A stretch of 64,000 nt of DNA from Saccopteryx bilineata (Eukaryota > Chordata > Mammalia > Chiroptera > Emballonuridae). Where the stretch lies: assembly GCF_036850765.1 (NCBI RefSeq), contig NC_089492.1, positions 291,856,590 to 291,920,589 on the forward strand, written 5' to 3'. Shown one piece after another: positions 36,401-45,004 of this stretch (position 1 is the stretch's first letter; each line of letters begins with the position of its first letter). The notes under the pieces were generated by a model. That model saw only the letters and a list, made by a program, of their open reading frames with translations, was not told where the DNA came from and did not search any database. A program made the translations under genes and the position numbers.

Positions 36401-39400
36401 GGACAGGCTCTCTCCACAGAGGTGATGCTGGAGAGCTTAAGGCAAGGATGAGCTAAGCATGAACAAAGGTCCTGAGGTAGGGCCTCCAGGGCTACATAGA
36501 GGGAAGGAGATCAGGTCTGGAAGGGAGGCAGGGGCTGTCATCCAGGACCCCAGCAAAGCATGGAGCTCATATGCATGAAAGCCTTGGGGTGTTTGATGTC
36601 CTGCTTGTTGTGGTCACTCTGGCTGCTGGGACCAGGAGTGGGGGAAGAATGGAGGCACAGGACCCACCAGGAAGCCTTGTGGTCACAGTGGCTGTTCTGG
36701 AACAATGACCTGCAGGGCTGTGGAGTGGGAGTGGAGGCAAAGTGGACGCTGGCACCATCCCCCAGGTGGATGAGAGGCTGGACCAGGGTGTGGGCAGTAC
36801 TGGGGTCAGGAGAGATGCTGTTGACAGACAGGCGAGGCACATATACTGATGCAGGAGATAAGGGACCCAGAGTTGAGGGACTCCAAGGTTCTCTGCTAGA
36901 GAAAAAAATCTCAGGGGAAGCCATCCACTGTGACAGTGACGGGCTGAGCAGGTTGGGGCAAGTCTGGGCTCCTGCTTTGGCATGTTGGGTTGGCAGCTAG
37001 CTGAGCATCAGCAGGGAGCTGAGTTCAAAACTCTGAGGAGAGAGAACAGGTCACATTGGCTTCTTAGGGGGCAGGAAACCCCCGTAGTCCAGGAAGGTGG
37101 GGAAGACGCTGGGCAGAACTCTGGGCCAGCTGAGATTGGGGCGAGATTTTGGATGGGGACACATTTTCATCTTGGGACCTGGCAAACTCTGTCTTCCCCA
37201 CACCCCTGCCCAAAATTAGAAAGCAAGTCTCTGCATACGTCCCATGTCCCCTACCAAGCCCTGGGCACCTTGAGGACAAAGTAAATGCTTGTTTAAGTGT
37301 GGTGGGATAAATGAATGAATGAGTGAATGAATGAATAAGTGAATGAATGAATGAATGAATGAGTGAGTGAGTGAGTGAATAAATGAATGAATGAATGGCA
37401 TGGCATTGCCAGGTGCTGTACGGCAAGACAGCGGAGGAGGTGCGCTGGCGGGAGTGTGTCAGCTACGTCAATAGCAACATGGAGAGCGCCGTGGGCTCCC
37501 TCTACGTCAAGGAGGCCTTCTCCAGGGACAGCAAGGACGTGGTGGGTACTCAGGCTCTAATGTGGTCAGGGGGCTCTGGGAAGCCCCCCACAGGGATGCA
37601 GGCCCCTGCAGGTCAAGGGCAGGTTGCATTGCCACCACCTGGCCCTGTGACTCAGAGCTCCCAGAAAGGGGGCCCTGCATGCCCCCCAGCAGCATGGGTG
37701 TGTTTAGTGGCGGGGAGGGAACTGGGAGCACACATTCGCTCCGGTGCCCAACATGGGGAGGCCAGGGGGAGCCTTGCTCGGCCGGGGCCTCTGGCCCCCA
37801 GCCAGACATTGATTGGCCCTGCAGGGTGCTGGGGCAGGAGCTCAAGTGCGTGTCCTGGGATGGGAGGCCCTAATCCACAGCAGTAGGGACTCTGTCCCAG
37901 CAGAGCCACCACCACCTACTTCCACACAACATCCAGAGCAGCCCCCTAAGCAGCCATAGCTTTGGACTGGAGCCCTGCAGGGTCTCCGTGCCCATCATCC
38001 AGGCACGCGGCCATGTGCTCCCCAGGTCAGAGAGCTCATCGACAAGGTGCAGGCTGTGTTCGTGGACAACCTGGATGAGCTGAGCTGGATGGACAAGGCA
38101 ACCAAGAAGAAGGCCCAGGAGAAGGTGGGCAGGCAGCTGCAGTGCCGAGGTCATGGCTTCCCAGCAGAATAGCGCAGCCTCAGGGTTGGGGCACGTGTCA
38201 ACCACCATCACACTCACGTTAGAGTGAGGACAGCGAGGCTGGGGGTGGCTGGCTCAGGAGGGGTCTGTGGGCAGAGACCAAACTGAAAACCAAGCCTGGG
38301 GGCGCCCCCTTCCAGCACTCCGGGAATGGGTGGAGAGGCCATGGCCTCGGGGAGCAGGGTGCCCAGAGGTGAGGCCAGGAACCACCAGGAGTTTCTCTGG
38401 GCCGGTGTGACAGCAGCTAGTGACATCACCCGGCCCCAGACCCACCAGAGTCAGCCTGCAAGGAGGGCCAAGTCTCTTAGCTCCTTACCCACACGGTCGG
38501 GGGCAAAGCCAGGATGCCCACAGTGGGGCATGCATGGACCACCCCCTCTTCTCTCCAGGCCATGAGCATCAGGGTGCAGATTGGGTACCCCAGCTACATT
38601 CTGGACAAGAAGAACAAGCACATGGACCAGGAGTATTCCAATGTGCGCCCTTCCCCCCACGAGGGGCCCCTGGAGAGACCCCTGTCTCCTTGCCCACCCA
38701 CATCTGCCCCTGAGCTGGCCCCTTTGGGCCATGGGCCCTTGATTACTTAAGGTCAGAAGGGGGAGGGCTCTGGTGGCTCTAGCATTACCCCATTACAGAT
38801 GGGGAAACTGAGGCCCGGGGGGACAAAGGAACTTGCTCAGACACATGTAAATGTGCAGAGCCAGGGGTGCCCCCCTCGACACACACACCCCTCATCCCTC
38901 TGCACCCAGAGCCTGGTAGCCACATGCAGGACTGCCCAGCAAGTCCCAAAGCCAGTCCCCTGATGCCCTTGACCTGCCCTCTCCCTGGGCCCGCTCACAC
39001 GGCAGTGACAGCTCTTCTCCCGTAGCTGAACTTTTCAGAGCACCTGTACTTTGAGAACGGCCTGCAGAACCTCAAGGCTGGTGCCCAGCGGAGCCTCCGG
39101 AAGCTGCGGAAGAAGGTGGACCAGAACCTGTAAGTGGGGACTGCCCCTGGGGGGCAAGGCTGGGCACCAGGCCAGCTGAGGAGGGCCGCCAGCTGACCCT
39201 GCTTTGGGTGTGTGTGGGGGGGGGAGGCCCAGGGAGGAGCCTGATGCCTGGACTGGCCTGGACCCTGTCGTGGCTGTTGGCTGTGCTGGTCCCCTAGCAT
39301 GGCCACTGCGGCATGGGCGCTCAGGGTGGGGTCTGGTCAGCGAGTACGTGCCCCAAAGAGAAGGGTCCCTGGAGATGAGGACGGCAAGTGATTGCTCACT

Positions 39401-42400
39401 TATCCCAGCTGGATCATGGGGGCCGCCGTGGTCAATGCATTCTATTCTCCAAACCGGAACCAGATTGGTATGCTCCCCCTCCCAACCTCCGCTCACCCTC
39501 AACCCTCTAATGCCACAGGTGAGCCCAAGCGGCCCTATTCTGCCTCCTGGGGCCACCCCAAGCAGCCCCAGCTGCCTCCTGGGGCCACCCCAAGCAGCCC
39601 CAGCCTGCCTCCTGGGGCCACCCCAAGCAGCCCCAGCCTGCCTCCTGGGGCCACCCCAAGCAGCCCCAGCCTGCCTCCTGGGGCCACCCCAAGCAGCCCC
39701 AGCCTGCCTCCTGGGGCCACCCCAAGCAGCCCCAGCCTGCCTCCTGGGGCCACCCCAAGCAGCCCCAGCCTGCCTCCTGGGGCCACCCCAAGCAGCCCCA
39801 GCCTGCCTCCTGGGGCCACCCCAAGCAGCCCCAGCCTGCCTCCTGGGGCCACCCCAAGCAGCCCCAGCCTGCCTCCTGGGGCCACCCCAAGCAGCCCCAG
39901 CCTGCCTCCTGGGGCCACCCCAAGCAGCCCCAGCCTGCCTCCTGGGGCCACCCCAAGCAGCCCCAGCCTGCCTCCTGGGGCCACCCCAAGCAGCCCCAGC
40001 TGCCTCCTGGGGCCACCCCAAGCAGCCCGAGCCTGCCTCCTGGGGCCACCCCAAGCAGCCCCAGCTGCCTCCTGGTGCCACCCCAAGCAGCCCCAGCTGC
40101 CTCCTGGGGCCACCATGCCCCCCAGTCATGTTTGCAAAGAAAGAAAATGCCATCTCTAGTGCCTGTAAAACTTCACCCTGTCACCCAATCCAAGGGGACA
40201 CCCCTCCTCCCCTTGTCTGTGTTCAGGGCAAGGAGGGGTTTAGAGGGTGGGGCAGCAGACCCTTTTTGGGAAGGCAGCATATAAAGGAACAGAGAACCCG
40301 GACTTGGGTCCTGTAGCTGCCACACTCCAGCCATGCACCTTCGGCTCTGCTCACACCTCAGCTTTCTCATCTGTGAAATGGGCCTCTGTGTCCCAAAATG
40401 GGCGTGTCTACTTCCAGGCTAGGAGGTTAAATGGCAGGACCCCTAGAAGGGTGCTCACTCACAGTTCATCCTTTGTTCCCCCCTGATGCCCACCCCGGGG
40501 CAGTGTTCCCTGCTGGGATCCTCCAGCCCCCCTTCTTCAGCAAGGAGCAGCCACAGGCCTTGAACTTCGGGGGACTTGGGATGGTGATTGGCCACGAGAT
40601 CACCCACGGCTTTGATGACAACGGTAGGGGACTGCTGTGGGGTCACAGCTGCATCTCCAAATCATATAACCCCTCCACCAAGCAGCAGCCCCAAAATGAG
40701 ACCGAGGGCCAAAGTCAGGCTGCTGGGAAGGGCCCCCTGCTGTCCATCCAACCCCTCTGTGAATATGTGGGGACATCAAGGCCCAAGACATGGAAAGGAC
40801 CGGCCAGGGCCCAGGGGAGCGAAGGCAGAGCAGGTCGTGCCTGGCAGGCTCGGCCCCTGGCCAGCCCTCCTGCTCCGGGCAGAGGGATGGAGGAGAGGAC
40901 ACAGGGCTTGAGGACCTGATTCTGACCCCAACTCGGTAACTGGCCGCTCCCCTCCCTGGGCCTGTGAACACAGCCCAGTGCGCCTGTGCCGCTCTGAGCT
41001 CTGGTCTAGCCGGAGCTCAGCCCAGAGTCATTCCAGGGTGGCCAGCAGCCTCCAGCCCACGCTATGCTGACCCGATATTCTGACCTCCCTCCTCTGGGTG
41101 GGGCCCCCCAGCCTGGTTCTAGCAGCCTGTGACCAGGCACGGGGACTGTAGCTGCAACCCAGGGATGCTGGTTCACCCACAGATCTTGATCATGGGTACC
41201 TTCCGAGGGCACCCTTGTGTCCCAGGACCATGCCCACTCTCACCTGGGGTTTAGATAGTTTAGACCTCAGGAAGAGTCATTGAACCACAGTGCCCCTGAG
41301 ACCCTGGAATCTGAGACCCTCAAGCCTTAACCTCGAAGGTGGCATAGAAGACCACCAAAGCCTTCTCTCTACCCAGGCCTGAGCCTTTGTTCCCTTGACA
41401 ACGTGCTGACCCCTTAGAGCAGACCCTGTGCCCTTCAGGGGCCATTCTCTGCTCACAAACATGACCTCAGACACTGGGGTTCCTGGAGGACATGCCGGAG
41501 AGTCCCCAGGCTGGGCAGCAGAGCCACACAGATAGCCCACCTCTGCCCCCGCCCAGGCCGGAACTTTGATAAGAACGGCAACATGCTGGACTGGTGGAGT
41601 AACTTCTCCGCACAGCGTTTCCAGGACCAGTCGCAGTGTATGGTCTACCAGTATGGGAACTACACCTGGGACCTGGCAGAGCAGCAGAATGTGAGCGGGT
41701 GGGCCACCAGCAGTGCGGCCACATCCGGGAGGGATGGGAACGGCACCCAGCCCTCGCCCCGGGGAGGGGAGGGAAGGAAAGCCAGGCCGGCTGCCCACCA
41801 CCCTGTTTCCTGTGCACAGGTGAACGGGTTCAGCACACTTGGGGAGAACATCGCTGACAATGGAGGGGTACGGCAGGCGTATAAGGTGGGTCCAGGAGGT
41901 GGGCACGGGGCCCTCAGAGTGACAGGAATTGCCCTCTGCCCGAGTCAAGGGGCATCCTGGCACCTTCCGTCATCCACACTAGGAGGTGGCAGAGCCCTGG
42001 GGGAGCCTGCTTGGCCATGAGCAGGCGAGCACCCTGGCTGCTCTGCCCACACTTTACCAAGGCCTCTGCCCTTGGGGAGGCCACTGTCTGTCCATCTCCA
42101 AGTAAGGTAGCGATAGCGGTTGCTCACCCCTGCACCTACAGCCCCGGCACTGGGCGTTCGGAGCTCATTCTAGGGGGGCGCTATAGAGGGGCTTCCTGGG
42201 CACGGAGCTGCCACAGAGCCCTGCCTGCGTAGGTGTCCAGCTGGCCACTGCGTAATTGAGGGAGTGAGCACCTGCCCTGCGGTGCTCCAAGGGCCCTAAG
42301 CTGCAGAGGCAAGACACCCCATGCCACCGGACGGGCTCTGGAGCCAGCACTCCATTCCGGCCAGGCTGTGTGGGCCCCAGGAGGGAGGGCAGGCTGGGTC

Positions 42401-43089
42401 CAGCGTCCGGTTGCTGCCCGCAGGCTTACCTAAAGTGGAGAGCAGAAGGCGGCCAGGACGAGCAGCTACCAGGACTGGAACTGACCTTTGACCAGATCTT
42501 CTTCATCAATTTCGCCCAGGTAGGAGCCCCTCAACGGGCTCCCCACTCACACCTTTAAAGGGCCCCCAGGGAAGAGTGCCCCCCGAGGTGCACCGTGGGC
42601 AGGCAAGCCAGGCAGAACCAGAATTAACCAGCCTGGAAGGCTCCCAAGAGGAAAAGAATGGTTGGGGGTGGGGAGTTTGGAGTGGTGGAAGAGTCAGGTG
42701 ATCGGGTCTGGTCCTCCCTGCCCTCCACCTGTTCAGGTCCCCTCTGACCCCGTAAGACCTGCCCCTCTCCTCCCAGGCCCTCCCCTCCCACCTGAGTCCC
42801 ACAGCCAAGCCCCCCATGCCCGCACAGGTGTGGTGCGGCTCCTACAGACCGGAGTTCGCTGTCCAGTCCATCAAGACGGACGTCCACAGTCCCCTGAAAT
42901 ACAGGCAAGTGCCCTGGCGTCCCCACGCTCCTGCGTCCTCCCCACCACCACCCCAGCCGTCCATCTCGGACACCTCTCTCTGCCCACAGGGTGCTAGGCT
43001 CCCTGCAGAACCTGGTTGCCTTCGCGGATGCGTTCCACTGCGCCCAGGGTACCGCCATGAACCCACAGGTGCGATGCCGCGTCTGGTAG
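21438..43089 (+). CDS. MMEL1: MMEL1, membrane metalloendopeptidase-like 1 (neprilysin-2), complete
   Basis: Coding exons: 21438-21591, 25438-25512, 26204-26263, 27177-27338, 27591-27671, 30487-30582, 31098-31216, 31738-31803, 33060-33194, 33288-33377, 35552-35688, 36070-36163, 37413-37541, 38026-38124, 38559-38642, 39026-39129, 39409-39467, 40504-40623, 41557-41690, 41820-41885, 42424-42519, 42828-42904, 42990-43089 (TAG). They sum to 2337 nt, or 778 residues; human MMEL1 is 779. It is a type II membrane protein: short cytosolic tail, one membrane helix (about residues 29-50, [16 protein letters not shown]), then a large M13 peptidase ectodomain. Zinc and catalytic set: HEITH 612-616, third ligand Glu675 in GENIAD with Asp679 after it, substrate-binding NAFY 571-574, and the family C-terminal CRVW. 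The H-to-E spacing of 63 equals neprilysin's. It should cleave small peptides on the hydrophobic side, outside the cell. All introns are GT-AG except the last, which is GC-AG. No disabling change is seen. Confidence 0.97.
23060..24580 (-). repeat. LINE-1 fragment (antisense) split by a SINE
   Basis: AT-rich sequence on both sides of the SINE at 23645-24051 reads like antisense L1 ORF2 (for example 'tcattgattcatgagtcattcagaaat', 'tgctgaggcttgctaaaggtctaacacatgg'). The copy is old and truncated, in MMEL1 intron 1. Edges are approximate. A (GTT)n run is at 24187-24218. Confidence 0.55.
23645..24051 (-). repeat. SINE, 'CCTGGCCGGTTGGCTCAG' family
   Basis: Reverse orientation: poly(T) first, the B box complement (GGGAATTGAACCC) near 23990, and the tRNA-like head at the right end. 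The target duplication ATGTGCTGA is perfect at 23636-23644 and 24052-24060. Confidence 0.92.
24584..24765 (+). repeat. Short tRNA-derived SINE (VES-like)
   Basis: The head 'gccctggccgggtagctccgtcagttagag' is followed by a degraded B box, 'aatcagccaatgcaggcataaataagtg' and 'tatcaataaata'. This is the layout of the short bat VES-type SINE, older and more diverged than the other SINEs here. Confidence 0.75.
24848..25050. repeat. Old hAT-Charlie-like fragment
   Basis: Contains 'aggaaactgtggcccacggcctggttttgtaaataaagttt' and 'attggaacacagctgtgcc', a block I recognise from an ancient mammalian hAT family. The termini are decayed. Confidence 0.5.
27850..29320. repeat. Long TG/TATG-rich array, interrupted once
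   Basis: About 540 bp (27850-28392) and about 510 bp (28806-29320) of imperfect TG, TATG and TGTGTATA repeats lie in MMEL1 intron 5. They are separated by a 413-bp LTR-like insertion. Apparent cysteine/tyrosine- or threonine/histidine-rich open frames on both strands are products of the repeat. Confidence 0.9.
28393..28805 (-). mobile_element. Probable solo LTR inside the TG array
   Basis: On the minus strand it starts TGACCAGACC and ends CATTAACA (TG...CA). A TATA-like TTATAAAA lies at 28742-28749 and AATAAA at 28440-28445, about 50 bases from the 3' end. This is the U3-R-U5 order of an LTR. Both neighbours are TG-rich, consistent with insertion into the array. I could not read a clean target duplication in the repetitive flanks. 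No internal retroviral sequence is present. Confidence 0.6.
29736..29744 (+). promoter_or_regulatory. TATA-box-like TATATAAAA in MMEL1 intron 5
   Basis: It lies in unique-looking sequence 29330-29900 after the TG array, followed about 30 bases later by a CAGTCTCC start-like context. This may belong to a second LTR or a cryptic promoter. There is no direct evidence of use. Confidence 0.3.
33980..34760 (-). repeat. LINE-1 fragment (antisense)
   Basis: Sequence such as 'cacccaccatttattgaaaaggca'-type and 'gccttctaatccatgaacctagtatgta' matches the antisense of the L1 ORF2 3' region. It is old, in MMEL1 intron 10. Edges are approximate. Confidence 0.6.
34914..35251. mobile_element. Non-autonomous DNA transposon with long inverted termini
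   Basis: 338 bp. The left end CCATATTTCCCCATGTATAA and the complement of the right end CCGTATTTCCCCATGTATAA differ at one base in twenty. TA flanks both sides (34912-34913, 35252-35253), suggesting a TA target duplication as in Tc1/mariner-type elements. There is no coding capacity. The family is not assigned. Confidence 0.7.
37309..37398. repeat. (GAAT/GAGT)n microsatellite next to an MMEL1 splice site
   Basis: Tandem GAAT with interspersed GAGT and AAAT units, ending 14 bases before the exon at 37413. It fills the place where the branch point and pyrimidine tract would normally be. Confidence 0.95.
39541..40112. repeat. 33-bp minisatellite, about 18 copies
   Basis: The unit is CCTGCCTCCTGGGG followed by CCACCCCAAGCAGCCCCAG. 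About twelve central copies (39604-39999) look identical. Edge copies are 30 bp, lacking one CCT, or carry point changes (GGTGCC near 40075). It lies in MMEL1 intron 17. Because 33 is a multiple of three and the unit lacks stops, open frames of 180-370 codons appear on both strands; these are not genes. Confidence 0.97.
40593..40607 (+). other. MMEL1: MMEL1 zinc-binding motif HEITH
   Basis: Codons for His-Glu-Ile-Thr-His, residues 612-616, in the exon 40504-40623. The two histidines bind zinc and the glutamate is the general base in M13 peptidases. The site is intact. Confidence 0.97.
41844..41846 (+). other. MMEL1: MMEL1 third zinc ligand Glu675
   Basis: The GAG codon of the GENIAD motif in exon 41820-41885. 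The following Asp679 orients the first zinc histidine in this family. Confidence 0.95.
42905..42989 (+). other. MMEL1: GC-AG intron, last intron of MMEL1
   Basis: The donor reads AG|GCAAGT and the acceptor TGCCCACAG. The intron is 85 bases. The reading frame (phase 2, Arg codon split AG|G) fixes the boundary, and no GT donor nearby keeps the frame. Apart from the C, the donor matches the U1 consensus perfectly, as usual for functional GC donors. Confidence 0.85.
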
Positions 43090-45004
43090 CCAAGGCTGAG
43101 CCGCTCAGCGTGGCGCACGCCCACCCGCGGTCCAAGGTATCACGTCTGCTTGGAGACGGTGCAGCCAGCAGGGGGAGCTGCGTGTGACCCGAGCCCCTGC
43201 GCAGGAGCCACACCGAGCTCGATCTCACTGTAGAGGCCCCGCCCGGAAGAACCGGAAGCGAGTGGAGCTGGCCCACCCACTAGAGTACACGCCACCCTGT
43301 GGAAGCCCGGTGCATGCATTTTAACAGTTTTCTGTCCCCTCCAAATGCATCGTTGTCAGATATCCATGAGCTTCAGGCATAAGCTAAGTAAACGCTTCAA
43401 AGATTCTGAATCCTTGTCTTTCTGGGCGGGGTGGGTGTTGGGTGGCAGTGCCCAGAGGATACACGCTGGCTTTGTCTTCCCACCGCATCTAGTTCTGCTG
43501 CGGACTGCTGCTGGCCTTGGTCAGGATGGTGGCCCAGTGAGGAAACAACCCCACACAGGGCCTTTGCGCTGGGGTCACAGCAGTGATCAGGATGACCCCC
43601 GCGATAGCCCTTGGCCTTCAGGGACAACGCATTCAGATGCAAAGCTACTCACAGGAAGGAGCTGAGGTCAGAGGTGGGTGGAGGAGACCCAGGCCACTGC
43701 CCAGAAGCTGGATTTAGGGATTGGGGACCTAGAAGCCATTGGAGAGTATAAAACCACAAGAGGACATTTTCACCTGTCCTGGGCCTTTAAATGACCACTG
43801 AGGAGGAAGAGGAAGAAGATGACTGGATCCAGCAGCAGGTCGGGTGGGAGGCCAGCTAGGAGGTCACTGTGGTCATTGAGGCCCCAGCCCAGGGGTACAA
43901 GGGAGCTACTGAGAAGGACATCTGAACCCACCCAGACCAGAGCACCTGAGGAGATAGAGGTGGGAGTGAGGCTCTGGACCTGTGAGGTTGGCAGTACTGT
44001 TGCACCCCTTAAGGAAGGTGTGCAGGGGGAGCCAACTGGGCCGAGACAACCCCCACCAGCCACCCCGAGCAGGGGCAAGTACCATTCTCACATCAGTGAA
44101 AGTCCTGCAGGCAGACGAACCCTTTCTCTCAAAGTTTCTGACCGTCTTCCAAACTCCCACGGTGGAATGGAGACCGCCTCCTCCCTGGAAGCCCAGTTAG
44201 CTCCTACCAGACACGACCACTGACCTGACCTCTCCAGCCCGGGCTTCTGTCTGCAGCGTGGGATCCCTGCTCCCTCATTATCACACGGAACTCAACCCCA
44301 CACTCATCACCTCCATCCTGGACCTGCCTCCAGTCCCCTGACACTCATGTGCCCAAGGCCTGAGTGCTCCTTGGAGGCTGCAGGGACATATCCCTGCCCT
44401 GCTGGTTCTGAGGACACAGGTTCCTAGAGGATGAAGAGAAACTGCCCGGAAGGAAAGACGGCAGATCATGCTCAGTGCTGCCCGCTGACCAGGCGGGCTC
44501 AGCATCCCAGCCCAGAGATTCCATGGTTCTTCATATCCAACTGTGTCATGTGTCCAGGGCAGCAGACATCTCCCGGACCCTCAGAAGCCTGGGCCTTCAC
44601 CTCGAACACACCCCCTTGTCACATGTGGAGGCAGCAGAGGCCCCATCCAGCCAACCACACCCCGCAGAGCCAAGAGCACTGGGCCCACCCACTAGCCAGC
44701 AGGACTACCCTAGAGTCACCTCGGACAAACCCAGCCCTCCCGAGACCGAGGGGAAGAGAAGTTCCTCCACCTGCAGCGCCTGGGGAAGGCCCTGTTGTTC
44801 TGCCCAGACACCCTGACTCTGGCCCTCGCTGGTCTGAGCCTGTTTCCCCTCTGCAAAGTAGGGTGACACCGACATCCTGGGGGAAACGAAAGCTGCAAGG
44901 TCCAGCTCAGCCCTTGACCATGCGAAGCACTTGACCCCGAGTTGGGTGTGTGTGTTGGGGGGGGTTGTTGTAAGGCAGTTCCTTTCCAGCTGGAGCACAC
45001 CTGA
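43090..45004. other. MMEL1 3' UTR and intergenic DNA, nothing else recognised
   Basis: No canonical AATAAA follows the MMEL1 stop closely. A weak AGTAAA at 43387-43392 is the best nearby candidate. The rest is unique-looking DNA with short chance open frames, between two convergent genes. Confidence 0.4.

Noticed and set aside
37064..37426. Ser/His/Ile-rich antisense open frame near 37.3 kb
   Set aside because: A product of the GAAT microsatellite.
39035..40316. Open frames of about 370 codons on both strands across 39035-40316
   Set aside because: They are produced by a stop-free 33-bp tandem repeat in an intron. Several frames are open at once and the composition is pure repeat.
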